Of a stretch of 64,000 bases of DNA, positions 47,425 to 56,201 are shown piece after piece. Below the pieces are notes generated by a model. The model was not told the DNA's origin and did no database searches. It saw only the letters and a list, made by a program, of their open reading frames with translations. A program made the position numbers and the translations under genes. Source of the stretch: a virus; IMG/VR virus record IMGVR_UViG_3300018910_000036, positions 1 to 64,000 of that record; one strand, given 5' to 3'. Positions within the stretch are counted from its first letter, which is position 1, and each line of letters starts with the position of its first letter.

Positions 47425-47853
47425 GTGAATTGTGGAATGGAAAAATGTGTTTTTTGCGAAATAGTTAAACAAAATATTTCGTGTTTTGAAGTATATAAGA
47501 ATGAATATACAACTGCATTTCTTGATGTAAACCCTATTGCATCTGGGCATACATTAATTATACCAAATAAACATATTGAAAGACTAGATCAACTAAGTGA
47601 TCCTTCTATATCTAATGCTATAATTGATTCTTTAATAAAGGTTCCTCAAATATTAATTAACTCAGGTCTTTGTGATGATTACACTATACTCTCAGACAAC
47701 GGTCACTTTGCTCAGCAAGATATTAAACACCTGCATTTTCATGTCATACCGAGACACGCGAATGAAAAGTGTGTATTTCAATTAGACACTGACGATACAG
47801 CAGCTAAGAAGAATAACTTACTTTCAGTTTGGGGGAAAATTGTAAGGGGATGA
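47425..47853 (+). CDS. HIT-domain protein, 142 aa
   Basis: Histidine-triad hydrolase: CVFCEI zinc-type start, LDVNPIASGHTLIIPNKHIERL and the triad H102-L-H104-F-H106 (KHLHFHVIPRH). HIT proteins split nucleotide phosphoramidates or dinucleotides. GTG start 11 bases after AAAGGA. A second nucleotide-type enzyme in the cargo segment, after the QueC-like gene and the ABC remnant. Confidence 0.9.
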   Translation: MNCGMEKCVFCEIVKQNISCFEVYKNEYTTAFLDVNPIASGHTLIIPNKHIERLDQLSDPSISNAIIDSLIKVPQILINSGLCDDYTILSDNGHFAQQDIKHLHFHVIPRHANEKCVFQLDTDDTAAKKNNLLSVWGKIVRG

Positions 47854-48467
47854 TCAGAAATGATTGTCTCTTTTTTTGTTAATCTTGAAACTTGAAAAAT
47901 CCTGGTATCGTATTTGGATTAGAAAAGAGGGGAAAAGGCAATAGCCGCAAGGGATATATGTGCTATTTATTTAAGAGAGGGGGAGGGGGAATCGTAAAAC
48001 TCCTGGTGGAGAAATAAATGAGAATGATTAGAATGAGAAGGGGAGTGTAATAGAGGAAGGTAATGAGGTAAAAAGTGTTGGGATGAAAGGATTTTACGAT
48101 AACGAATACGATTGAAATTAGGCTGAATTAGAAAAATAATCATGGTGTGGAAATGAAAGTGCTAGGGGAATATTTGTTCCCGTTTTTGCTATTTTGGATG
48201 TTAATATACCCCCCTATATAGCCTAATATATGGTATTCATTTACGGTTATAAGGGTAGTTATAACTTGATTTATTGAATCTTGATTCAGAAAAACAGAGA
48301 GAACAATATAATATTAAAAAGTCAAGTGTTTCAACAGATATTTTTTAAAAAATTGAAACTGCAATCAAATGAGGGTGCGCATTCTTTTTTTAATAAAGAA
48401 TCGTTTGAATAACAGCAGGCGGCGAGTCGAAGACTTATTTTCTAAATTACATATATATTTACCAACA
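47854..48467. other. 614-base region without a gene
   Basis: No convincing frame or ribosome site. The plus strand is strikingly purine-rich from about 47930 to 48110 (runs of G and A such as AGAGAGGGGGAGGGGGAA), then A/T-rich with scattered short hairpins. A short run of T after the HIT stop may terminate that gene. Nothing recognised. Confidence 0.5.
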
Positions 48468-48503
48468 TAAAAATAGAGACCGGATTAACCGATCTCAGTA
48501 AAA
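48468..48503 (-). terminator. terminator of the secreted-protein gene
   Basis: Minus-strand GAGATCGG TTAAT CCGGTCTC (one G-U pair) followed by TATTTTT. Confidence 0.8.
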
Positions 48504-48504
48504 T

Positions 48505-48951
48505 CTACTCTGTAAATGTTAATTGAGGAGATTGTGCCCTTGCTATAACATCACCATTAGACGATTTTTTCATCTCTAAATAAACTAATCCCCAAGTAGA
48601 TGGCTCGCCTATTGGTCGTATAATAGTAATAGATTTTAAAGGTGTCACTGAACTAAACGAACCTGTTGGAGTATTCTCTCCTAAACCTGTATGAGGGTAG
48701 CCTTTCCAAGACAAGAACATGTTATAATAAATAGTTCCACAGTTGCCATTCTGTTCAGCTTTGACATCAACTGTTTTTGCATTACGCGTATATGTTGTAG
48801 CATCAGTATAAACACGAACCTTGCACCCTTGTTTAAATCCATCAAAACTTTGCCAACTAGACCAGGCCGCGGAAGCATTTTGAGGTGAGAACCCCAAGAA
48901 GATTGCCATGCTGACACCAAACAGAACACTTGCTTTTAAAACTTTTTTCAC
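48505..48951 (-). CDS. small secreted protein with signal peptide, 148 aa
   Basis: Signal peptide: KKV, hydrophobic LKASVLFGVSMAIFLGFS, cleavage likely after ASA (about residue 28). The mature part has a WSSWQSFDGF start and two cysteines (GCKVRVY, GNCGTIYY) that could form a disulfide. Similar small exported prophage proteins of unknown role are known in B. subtilis (YolA-like), but I cannot claim homology. It stands alone on the minus strand, as lysogenic conversion genes often do. Confidence 0.72.
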   Translation of the reverse strand: MKKVLKASVLFGVSMAIFLGFSPQNASAAWSSWQSFDGFKQGCKVRVYTDATTYTRNAKTVDVKAEQNGNCGTIYYNMFLSWKGYPHTGLGENTPTGSFSSVTPLKSITIIRPIGEPSTWGLVYLEMKKSSNGDVIARAQSPQLTFTE

Positions 48952-49093
48952 CTTTTCACCCTCCTTCTTTTAGATGGAATTTTATATAAATAATCCCATC
49001 TAAAGAAATCATAGCCTAGTACTTCTCTTTATTCAATGTGTCAATAGATTGGTATTGTTGAGATATGATTAAAAACGAATTAAAAGAAATATA

Positions 49094-49122
49094 TTGACTA
49101 TTTTAGATAGCCATGATACAAT
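49094..49122 (+). promoter_or_regulatory. promoter with SPBRE-like operator, copy 1
   Basis: TTGACT, 17 bases, TACAAT. The spacer carries an imperfect version of the palindrome GACTATTTAAAATAGTC (here GACTATTTTAGATAGCC). Transcribes the 110 aa gene. Confidence 0.75.
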
Positions 49123-49170
49123 TTAAATATAGTTAAGCGATACATATATAACCGAAAGGGGAAATAAAAA

Positions 49171-49503
49171 ATGAAAAAAACTGAATGGATGTTAAATAGC
49201 GAATATCGTGCAATGTTAGATTTTGAACAACGCGGAACAGTTTTAGCGGGTATTATAGAAAATCCATATGCATCACCATCCGGTTTACTTTCACAAATTT
49301 ATGATATTGTTGGCGATCACTTAGAAAGATATCGCGAAGACAGCTACATTTATTACATTATGGATCATTGGATTGTTTACAATCCGATTGAAAGGTATTT
49401 AGGTGTTTATTACAAGGAAGGCCATCATTGCATTTATGATGCTCGTGAAGTGACTCAGAGTAGCGATACCAAAACATTTTGCAATTATGCGTTTCCTATT
49501 TAA
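49171..49503 (+). CDS. hypothetical early protein, 110 aa
   Basis: Soluble, aromatic-rich (SYIYYIMDHWIVYNPIERYL). Strong GAAAGGGGA ribosome site before the ATG. First plus-strand gene after a repeated operator-type promoter. Family not recognised. Confidence 0.68.
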   Translation: MKKTEWMLNSEYRAMLDFEQRGTVLAGIIENPYASPSGLLSQIYDIVGDHLERYREDSYIYYIMDHWIVYNPIERYLGVYYKEGHHCIYDAREVTQSSDTKTFCNYAFPI

Positions 49504-49552
49504 AAAAGAGGGCTCTCCTCTCCTTACATAAAACCATAAAACAAAGAAGAAA

Positions 49553-49705
49553 GATTCATGGGAAAAAGTTTATAAAAGCGAATTATATAACAAACATGCC
49601 GGTGAAATTCAAGAATTGAAAATTATGATTAAAGAAGCTGAGCACAAGTTACAAATGAGTAGCCACAAACAATTGAAGAAGCCGATTACCCAACAAACAA
49701 ATTAA
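49553..49705 (+). pseudogene. gene remnant, about 50 codons
   Basis: Open frame with no usable start codes DSWEKVYKSELYNKHAGEIQ and then a helix ending QLKKPITQQTN, followed directly by a good terminator. A helical coding signature without a start suggests the 3' end of a decayed gene. Confidence 0.4.
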
Positions 49706-49713
49706 AAATACAT

Positions 49714-49742
49714 GACTCAGTTGTAATTCTGAGTCTTTTTTA
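49714..49742 (+). terminator. terminator before yonT
   Basis: GACTCAG TTGTAATT CTGAGTC then TTTTTTA. Confidence 0.9.
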
Positions 49743-49938
49743 TTTCCATTTTAACCACACTCACAGCCTCACAGACAAGCCTTAATACATTCCTGGCATA
49801 TTTATATTCATTACCGCTAATCCTTATCAGATCAAGCCATAACCCACAAATAAAACCTCTTTCCAAACCTCGTTATTTACTTTTAATTTGTGTTTAAATA
49901 TGATATAATTATAGGTATAGAAAGGAGGGGAAAACATT

Positions 49939-50121
49939 GTGTTTGATAGGGTAGGTGTTGTGTTGGCGATTGTCTTATCTCTTTCAACGTTGACAATCAA
50001 TATACTAACTATTATTGAGAAGTTAGCCGCAATAAGAAATAAGACAAGCCATAGACAGCAAAGAAAAAAGCGTCTACGAAAGCGAAACCGGGCAAGGCAC
50101 CGCAGACGTACACGCCTATAA
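49939..50121 (+). CDS. yonT: YonT-like type I toxin peptide, 60 aa
   Basis: One membrane helix (GVVLAIVLSLSTLTINILTIIE, in two parts) followed by a very basic tail (RQQRKKRLRKRNRARHRRR), the build of SPbeta YonT. Toxic by membrane damage; SPbeta YonT is held down by the antisense RNA SR6. An unusually strong GAAAGGAGGGG lies before the GTG start, another mark of this family. An extended -10 (TATGATATAAT) sits about 35 bases upstream. The next gene is another small membrane protein, as in the yonT-yoyJ pair. Confidence 0.85.
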   Translation: MFDRVGVVLAIVLSLSTLTINILTIIEKLAAIRNKTSHRQQRKKRLRKRNRARHRRRTRL

Positions 50122-50129
50122 CACAGCAG

Positions 50130-50151
50130 GCTAGAGGAGTAATCCTCTAGC
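50130..50151. terminator. hairpin after yonT
   Basis: Perfect nine-base arms GCTAGAGGA/TCCTCTAGC around GTAA, no U-run. May stop or stabilise yonT mRNA or end an antisense RNA. Confidence 0.55.
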
Positions 50152-50190
50152 TTCACCTACAGTATAACATAATCAAACACAATTTAAAAC

Positions 50191-50379
50191 ATGAAACGTA
50201 TTCCATTATGGGTTACTCATTTATTGTTTATTGTATGTTTTATTCTATTCCTGTTCAATAGGCAATACTTCAGCAGCTCAACACAGGTCATTGTTTATAC
50301 AGTGTTTATAGTTACGCTCATAGCCATAGCTGTTTCATGGTTTATTTATTATACAGTCAACCGAAATCAGAAAAGATGA
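50191..50379 (+). CDS. two-helix small membrane protein, 62 aa (yoyJ position)
   Basis: Two hydrophobic segments (residues 7-24 and 32-55) with a short basic tail (NRNQKR). No ribosome site before the ATG, so translation may be weak or coupled. A minus-strand TATAAT near 50355 could start an antisense RNA covering this gene and the yonT 3' end, like SR6. Companion of yonT by position. Confidence 0.6.
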   Translation: MKRIPLWVTHLLFIVCFILFLFNRQYFSSSTQVIVYTVFIVTLIAIAVSWFIYYTVNRNQKR

Positions 50380-50432
50380 GTGATGATAGTCGCTCATCAT
50401 TACATAATATATAAATTAAAAGGAGATAGTGA

Positions 50433-51284
50433 ATGAAAGGCATATACCAAATAACAAATAAGCAAAACGGGAAGAAGTATATAGGCAGTAGCACAAATGT
50501 GTTCAAAAGATGGGAACAGCATGTTACTGATCTGCATTACGGGTTACATCATTCACACTTACTGCAAAAAGACTGGAAAAAATACAGTTTGAATGATTTC
50601 ACTTTTGAAGTGTTGGAATATGTTGACGACAAGAAAGACTTATTAAAAATCGAACAAATGTGGATAGATGGGGAAGAGATGCCTAATCTTTATAATGTTC
50701 TAACCTCTACCACAATGCACAGCATTTCAGCACCATCTAATTTTATGGAAGATGTGTTCTATTGCAAAAGCATTTCAAAAGAAACTAAACAACTTTTAAG
50801 AACTAACTTAACAATTCATGAGAAAAAAGGAAAGCTTCTTCAAAGCGGAAACAGTAAATATGATTACAGTAAAAGATGGTTCATCAAAAATGCTGAAGAT
50901 GTACGGCAATTAAAATGGAATATGAATAATTATTTTTATAATCAGACCAGCTCAAAAAGTATAGAACGTTGCTGGACAACATTCACACAATTTGCAAGAC
51001 AATTAGAATTCAAGGGGAATAAAAAAAGATTTGTTCCACTCAATGGACAGTTATCAGAAAAGGACAGGAAAAATTATTTATGTTTTGCAGCTAACTGTTT
51101 TCCTAATTCATTTTTGACTAGGAAATATAAAGAACTATCGAACTTAGATGAGGATACATATGCTTTATCGTTAATGCTGAAATGGATTGTAAATTGTGGT
51201 GATATTAAGAACCCTATAACCATATTTGTTCCTTCACTTAGAATGGAGAAATTATTGTCAAAATGGTTAAAAAACAATAATTAA
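50433..51284 (+). CDS. GIY-YIG endonuclease with extra C-terminal domain, 283 aa
   Basis: GIY-YIG nuclease: G3-I-Y5, Y16-I-G18, catalytic R26 and metal-binding E74 (KIEQMWI), in the first ~95 residues. The C-terminal ~120 residues (WTTFTQFARQ ... YALSLMLKWIVNCGD ... ITIFVPSLRMEKLLSKWL) match the end of the next gene's protein. AAAGGAGATAG before the ATG. Probably a free-standing homing endonuclease; gene fusion or recombination gave it the shared end. Confidence 0.85.
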   Translation: MKGIYQITNKQNGKKYIGSSTNVFKRWEQHVTDLHYGLHHSHLLQKDWKKYSLNDFTFEVLEYVDDKKDLLKIEQMWIDGEEMPNLYNVLTSTTMHSISAPSNFMEDVFYCKSISKETKQLLRTNLTIHEKKGKLLQSGNSKYDYSKRWFIKNAEDVRQLKWNMNNYFYNQTSSKSIERCWTTFTQFARQLEFKGNKKRFVPLNGQLSEKDRKNYLCFAANCFPNSFLTRKYKELSNLDEDTYALSLMLKWIVNCGDIKNPITIFVPSLRMEKLLSKWLKNNN

Positions 51285-51297
51285 AAGGGGGATTAGA

Positions 51298-52515
51298 ATG
51301 ACAAATATCAAAGTTGTGGATTCGATTATGGGGAGTGGAAAAACATCAGCCGCAATCAATCTAATGAATAACGCTAGTAAAGATGAAAACTTTATATTCA
51401 TTACACCATACTTGAATGAAGTTGAACGTATCAAAAAAAGCGTAAGTAATAGACAAATGTATGAACCAAAGGTGAAGAAGAAAGGGGACAAAACACAATA
51501 TAAGTTTGAGTCATTTCATGAACTCTTATCGCAGAATAAAAACATTGTTGCCACTCATAACCTTTTCAAAAATGCAAATGGCGAAACAAAGGAGCTTATT
51601 CTTTCTGGGAACTATACTTTAATATTAGATGAGGTCATGGAGGTTGTGGAGCAATTACAAGTAAAGAAACATGATTTAACCACATTGTTTGATTCTGAAT
51701 TAATTTATGTTGAGGACGGATTTGTCAAATGGAATGAAGAAAAAAAGGACTATGAGACACGATACGATGATATACGTGATATGGCTTTAAATAATAATCT
51801 AATTTACTTTAAGGATAATATATTGATATGGAATTTCCCTTCAGATGTATTCGCTATATTTAACGAGGTGTACATACTTACATACATGTTTGACGCACAA
51901 ATACAAAGGTATTATTACGATGTAAACAACATCAAATATCAAAAATGCATTACTGAATTTAAAAACGGGCAGCATTCATTTACTGATTATAATAATGATC
52001 ATGAGAAAAAGCTCAAGGAAAGAATAGGGGATAAGATTAATATTTATGAAGGTAACTTAAATGCGATTGGACAATTAGACTTTTCATTGTCATCCAGTTG
52101 GTACAAAAACAAATCATCTTATACACTCAAAAAAGTGAAGAATAATGTATTTAATTATTTTAATAATATAGTCAAGTCAACAAGTAATGAAGCAATGTGG
52201 ACAACATACGCAGAACATAAAAGCAAGATTAAGGGTAACGGTTATACTAAAGGTTTTGTTTCATGTAATGCAAGAGCTACAAATGAATTTATACATAAAA
52301 AACACTTAGCGTATACAATAAATAGATATGTTAACACTGTTCTATACAATTATTTTAAAGAGAAGTATAACGTATCAATTGATCAGGATGCTTTTGCATT
52401 ATCTGAATTACTTCAATGGATATGGAGATCAGCAATTAGAAACGGTGAGGAAATAACATTATTCATACCATCTTTAAGAATGAGGAAGTTACTCATAGAC
52501 TGGTTAAATGGATAG
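51298..52515 (+). CDS. P-loop helicase-like protein, 405 aa
   Basis: Walker A MGSGKTS (residues 11-17) and Walker B ILDEVMEVV (about 108-116) with SF2-type spacing, but no clear later helicase motifs. The last ~110 residues (FALSELLQWIWRSAIRNG, LFIPSLRMRKLLIDWLN) equal the C-terminal domain of the GIY-YIG protein before it; that domain is typical of phage and plasmid helicase-like proteins. Thirteen bases separate the two genes. May act in replication or recombination. Confidence 0.75.
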   Translation: MTNIKVVDSIMGSGKTSAAINLMNNASKDENFIFITPYLNEVERIKKSVSNRQMYEPKVKKKGDKTQYKFESFHELLSQNKNIVATHNLFKNANGETKELILSGNYTLILDEVMEVVEQLQVKKHDLTTLFDSELIYVEDGFVKWNEEKKDYETRYDDIRDMALNNNLIYFKDNILIWNFPSDVFAIFNEVYILTYMFDAQIQRYYYDVNNIKYQKCITEFKNGQHSFTDYNNDHEKKLKERIGDKINIYEGNLNAIGQLDFSLSSSWYKNKSSYTLKKVKNNVFNYFNNIVKSTSNEAMWTTYAEHKSKIKGNGYTKGFVSCNARATNEFIHKKHLAYTINRYVNTVLYNYFKEKYNVSIDQDAFALSELLQWIWRSAIRNGEEITLFIPSLRMRKLLIDWLNG

Positions 52516-52640
52516 CTAAAGAGGAAAAACCTCTTAAACATTTGAAAAAGTTCAGTCATATCAAAGGTTTTTGAGCCTAACTCTTTAAAAAAGACGAAAA
52601 TAATTTAAATATATTAATTAAAAGAATAAAAAAAAAGATC

Positions 52641-52706
52641 TTGGGATGCTGACAAACATTTAAAACAGCTTCGCAGTCTTAAATGTTTTGGTCTGCACCA
52701 TCCCAA
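52641..52706 (+). other. long stable stem-loop, possible small RNA or terminator
   Basis: Outer stem TTGGGATG/CATCCCAA, then CAAACATTTAA/TTAAATGTTTTG around a 15-base loop. No U-run follows. It lies in a 310-base gap otherwise without genes, 60 bases before a promoter. Confidence 0.5.
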
Positions 52707-52765
52707 ACCCTTCACAGACTAATAAATATTATTACATACAAATTAAAAATATAAATAAAAAATAA

Positions 52766-52797
52766 TTGACTATCTAAAATAGTCATGATAATATAAT
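52766..52797 (+). promoter_or_regulatory. promoter with SPBRE-like operator, copy 2
   Basis: TTGACT, 17 bases, TAATAT (TATAAT three bases further). Spacer palindrome GACTATCTAAAATAGTC. Drives the 643 aa polyvalent-type gene. Confidence 0.78.
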
Positions 52798-52834
52798 AAT
52801 AGATCGAATGACGAATTAAAAGGAGATGTTTAAA

Positions 52835-54766
52835 ATGGCGTTATCTTATTATGACAAAAGAACGGCAAAGGTAGAAATTATGGGAGAGCTTAAAAAAAGA
52901 GGTTGGAAGGTTTACGGATATAAACAAGACAAAAGTGATCCAATGACTGACTATTTTGATCCTGCATCATGGGATGGTATTGCAGAAAAAGACGGATACA
53001 TAATTCTTATTGATATTTGTAAATATGATCTAGGTAAATCAGGCAAAAAGGTAACGAAAAAAAGTTACACTATTGATCATGCTAAAATTGCAAAACTTCA
53101 AGCAACAATTAACGATAGTGCAGCAAGTGAAAATGAAAAAGAAACGTCCAGAAAAATCATCGAAAAGATGAGACAGAAAGAAGAAATGGAAACTGTTGTT
53201 GTCTCTCAATATCCAGTCTTTAAACATGTCAACCCAGGTCGAACAAATTGGCACATTGAAAAAGACGGGGAGATCATTGCAAAAGGTAACCGCGCTTTTT
53301 CTTTCTTTAGCTGGAATAATAAAGAAGAATCACAAACTAAACTTGTTAAGTTCATTGATGGGTTAGAAAACAAAATCAATGAACAATCAAAACTAATTCC
53401 AGTTAAAAAACAAGTTGTTAAAAAGATTGTGAAACCTGTATCAATTGATCTGACGATTGAAGAAGCCCAAGAGGGACAAGCATACCTTGTAATTGATAAG
53501 CCTTTGACATATGGCGTACAACAAGGATACGTTTATAAATTAACCAGAAAACAAACTTTTAACGGGAAAATGTCCGTATCTTTCGTGAGAATGAATAAAA
53601 AGTTAAATAAAGAGCTTACGGGTTCAAGTAATCCAGCGAACACTGCGTACTTTTCCGAATCTAATTTTAAAAGACTTTTTGAAAAAGGATGCTTTCACTT
53701 TGCAGAGTTGAAAGAGGTGGAAGAGGTAACGGAAAAGACTGTATATGTAAAGGCAAAAAGAGACACAGCCCAAAAAGAAAACCTTTTAACAGGTAAATCA
53801 GTCGAAACAACAAACGAAACAGCAGGGGAAAACGCTCAAGGAACTACAGAAAAAGAAACAGCAGTTACATATACACTGAACGAAGAGAAAAACGGTGTTG
53901 AAATTCGTTTCAGTTCTAAACCATCTGAAGAGGTACGGGAGCAGATGAAAGCGGCCGGATTCCGGTGGTCACGTTATTCTAAGTGTTGGTATGCTAAACA
54001 GTCAGACAGTACAATTTCACTTGCTAAAAAACTAAGCTCGAATGATCTTAAGAGCCAAGAAAACGCCTTTGAATATCCTGAAATAGATATTGATGATGTT
54101 GAAACATATGTCATTGATCAAACAATACAAGATCGCGAACATGATGCACATTGGATTTTTAGAACAACTAAAAGAGATCACACAAAGGAAATACAAAACC
54201 TGTTTAATTCTTGGAATGATGAAGTTAAAAAGCTAATTAAAACAACTGATAATCAAAGCATTATATACCATCTTAAAAAGGACTTGCAGCGGTTCAAAAA
54301 GCGTTATTATGATCTGTACTTGAAGTATTTAACTTCAAGGGGAAATAACCCTTCCTGGGCGGTAACTGGACGTGCTGGGCGTAGTATGAATAGATATAAC
54401 AAGCTAGTAGACAGAGAAAACGCCGTAATGCTTGAGTTTACGGGAATTCCGGAGGAATTTAAAAATAAACTATCCGAAGCAAAGGACAGAATTAGACATA
54501 CAAAGAAAGAAAAAATCAAAAAATTGGTTTCGAAGATTAATAATGTTATTGAATTTAAAGCAGAAAATAAAGAATTTACTTTTATGAATAATCTAGAAAA
54601 AAAGCGGGTTTACACTCACGGGGATTGGTTTATCTGCAAGATATGTGGGGCTTTTAGGATTTTTTATAAAGGAAAAGAAGTCCATACAATGCTAACAACA
54701 GAAACATTAAACGATGCTAAGAAATACGCGACCTATTTAATAAGTCAACATTCAAAAATATCATAA
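52835..54766 (+). CDS. large polyvalent-type early protein, 643 aa
   Basis: Multidomain protein. Around residues 355-410 there is a conserved unit (VEIRFSSKPSEEVREQMKAA, GFRWSRYSKCWYAKQ) found in large polyvalent or antirestriction-associated phage and plasmid proteins. The N-terminal ~60 residues have a restriction-type look (YYDKRTAKVEIMGELKKRG, YIILIDICKYD), the middle a beta domain, and the C-terminus long basic helices and a CKICG pair. ATG nine bases after AAGGAG. Possible early host takeover or anti-defence role (inference). Confidence 0.72.
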   Translation: MALSYYDKRTAKVEIMGELKKRGWKVYGYKQDKSDPMTDYFDPASWDGIAEKDGYIILIDICKYDLGKSGKKVTKKSYTIDHAKIAKLQATINDSAASENEKETSRKIIEKMRQKEEMETVVVSQYPVFKHVNPGRTNWHIEKDGEIIAKGNRAFSFFSWNNKEESQTKLVKFIDGLENKINEQSKLIPVKKQVVKKIVKPVSIDLTIEEAQEGQAYLVIDKPLTYGVQQGYVYKLTRKQTFNGKMSVSFVRMNKKLNKELTGSSNPANTAYFSESNFKRLFEKGCFHFAELKEVEEVTEKTVYVKAKRDTAQKENLLTGKSVETTNETAGENAQGTTEKETAVTYTLNEEKNGVEIRFSSKPSEEVREQMKAAGFRWSRYSKCWYAKQSDSTISLAKKLSSNDLKSQENAFEYPEIDIDDVETYVIDQTIQDREHDAHWIFRTTKRDHTKEIQNLFNSWNDEVKKLIKTTDNQSIIYHLKKDLQRFKKRYYDLYLKYLTSRGNNPSWAVTGRAGRSMNRYNKLVDRENAVMLEFTGIPEEFKNKLSEAKDRIRHTKKEKIKKLVSKINNVIEFKAENKEFTFMNNLEKKRVYTHGDWFICKICGAFRIFYKGKEVHTMLTTETLNDAKKYATYLISQHSKIS

Positions 54767-54785
54767 ACAAATTAAAAGAAATATA

Positions 54786-54814
54786 TTGACTATGTAAAAT
54801 AGTCATAGTATAAT
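54786..54814 (+). promoter_or_regulatory. promoter with SPBRE-like operator, copy 3
   Basis: TTGACT, 17 bases, TATAAT: a perfect sigma-A promoter with spacer palindrome GACTATGTAAAATAGTC. Confidence 0.85.
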
Positions 54815-54889
54815 AAAATCATAAGAGAAAGCGTTGTTGAAAAACATTAAAAACAAATTAAAAGCAAAAACAGAAAAGGGGAAAGGGAA

Positions 54890-55240
54890 ATGAGAAATAA
54901 AAAGTTAATGGAAAAAGTAATTGATTTAGATACTCAAGTTTTACGAACAAGAGAGCAGAGTTTGAGGGTAATGATTCAAATCGGAATAATTAGACAAGCT
55001 TTTGGAATTAAAAACGATGAAACCAACCATCCCGTTAGAGATTATGAACGAGATATTATTCTATCCGATGATGAAATAAGAAAGCAATTCAATAAGGAAT
55101 TAGAATGGCTAAACAGAGTTAAAGAAAGAAGTGATTTAGGGGACGTAAAAGAGTTTGAAAATAGAGTTCACTATTTTATTGAAGCTGTAAGATTTTTTAA
55201 TGCTAGCTTAGCAGATGAATTTGAAACATATGTTAATTGA
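54890..55240 (+). CDS. helical early protein, 116 aa
   Basis: Mostly helical, basic at the start, with DTQVLRTREQSLRVMIQIGI and an acidic C-terminal half. Clear GGGGAAAGGG ribosome site. First gene of the third operator-controlled unit. Family not recognised. Confidence 0.62.
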   Translation: MRNKKLMEKVIDLDTQVLRTREQSLRVMIQIGIIRQAFGIKNDETNHPVRDYERDIILSDDEIRKQFNKELEWLNRVKERSDLGDVKEFENRVHYFIEAVRFFNASLADEFETYVN

Positions 55241-55261
55241 AAAAAGAATGGAGCGGTTAAA

Positions 55262-55813
55262 ATGACAAAACAGTATATCATTAAGGATCTTCAGACAGGA
55301 GACTTTTCACACCATACTACGCTAAACGATATTTTTGAGGACTTGGTTCAAGATTATCTTTCTAATGATTGGACTGATGAAGAAGCCGGGGAGCTCGAAA
55401 CAAAATTTAAACAGTACACAGAAGACGAAAAAATAGATTTTGTCCAAGACGAGTACGAATATAAATTAATTGCATATCCTACTCCGCAACAGACAGCAGA
55501 ATGGGAGGAATTCACCGGGAGGAAATGGGAAGAAGCCAAAGAACCTAACAGGGTGTTTGTCGTCTATACTCTGCATATTCGGGACAGAGGGAGAGGAGGG
55601 CACACTTGGGGCATTAAAGGTGTGTTCTATGATCGGCACGAAGCAAACAAAAAAGCTATCGCAATAAGGAATGAACATATAGAAGAATGGTACACTTCTA
55701 AAAACGATAATTCTTATGAAGTATACGAGTTTATGAAAGGTTTAAATACTAGCAGTGTAGAGAGTGATAACAGTTCTTTTGAAATCAGTGTAACAGAAGA
55801 ATATTGCGAGTAA
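55262..55813 (+). CDS. hypothetical early protein, 183 aa
   Basis: Acidic N-terminal half (LNDIFEDLVQDYLSNDWTDE), then a beta-type domain (NRVFVVYTLHIRDRGRGGHTWGIKGVF) and a Ser-rich tail. GGAGCGG eight bases before the ATG. Follows the 116 aa gene with no terminator. Unknown function. Confidence 0.62.
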   Translation: MTKQYIIKDLQTGDFSHHTTLNDIFEDLVQDYLSNDWTDEEAGELETKFKQYTEDEKIDFVQDEYEYKLIAYPTPQQTAEWEEFTGRKWEEAKEPNRVFVVYTLHIRDRGRGGHTWGIKGVFYDRHEANKKAIAIRNEHIEEWYTSKNDNSYEVYEFMKGLNTSSVESDNSSFEISVTEEYCE

Positions 55814-55844
55814 GATATTTTACATAGATGGGAAGGATTTAACA

Positions 55845-56045
55845 ATGACACACAACGAAAAATTACTAAACGCATTAATGCAGTTCAAAAATTCAGCATA
55901 TGAAATCCGGGATTTTTGGGAGCAAGCCGACAGCATAACAGATAGTAATCTTTGTGATGATTATCCATTTGACAATGATTTTTGTGAAGTTGTCGAAAAG
56001 ATAGGCGACTGGGTGATGACACAAAAAAGATTATTAAAACAATAA
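55845..56045 (+). CDS. small acidic early protein, 66 aa
   Basis: MTHNEKLLNALMQFKNSAYE opening, acidic aromatic middle, basic end (QKRLLKQ). GGAAGGA before the ATG. Typical of small early phage proteins that alter host processes; no family. Confidence 0.58.
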   Translation: MTHNEKLLNALMQFKNSAYEIRDFWEQADSITDSNLCDDYPFDNDFCEVVEKIGDWVMTQKRLLKQ

Positions 56046-56080
56046 TAAATACAAATTAAAAGTATACTATCAAAAAATAA

Positions 56081-56150
56081 TATAACAGTCGTGGCGGCGA
56101 CGTTAAATAGGCATTAAGCCGCCAGCGTTCCCCTCATTGGGGAGGTTGCA
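56081..56150 (+). other. structured intergenic element
   Basis: GGCGGC/GCCGCC arms about 20 bases apart, then CCCCTC ATT GGGGAGG. Opens with TATAACAG, like the repeats near 58.1 kb but without their second half. Possible small RNA or a 5' leader. Confidence 0.4.
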
Positions 56151-56201
56151 ACAGAAATAACTTTATAATATTCATCGCGATAAAAACAAATTAAAAGAAA
56201 G

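Noticed and set aside
53039-55678. Minus-strand frames within the plus-strand early genes (53039-53254, 54307-54519, 55354-55678)
   Set aside because: Shadows of the real genes: no ribosome sites and compositions expected of reversed codons.
56081-56089. Sixth copy of the composite repeat
   Set aside because: TATAACAGT is present but nothing like TTGCGGGCA occurs 21 bases downstream.
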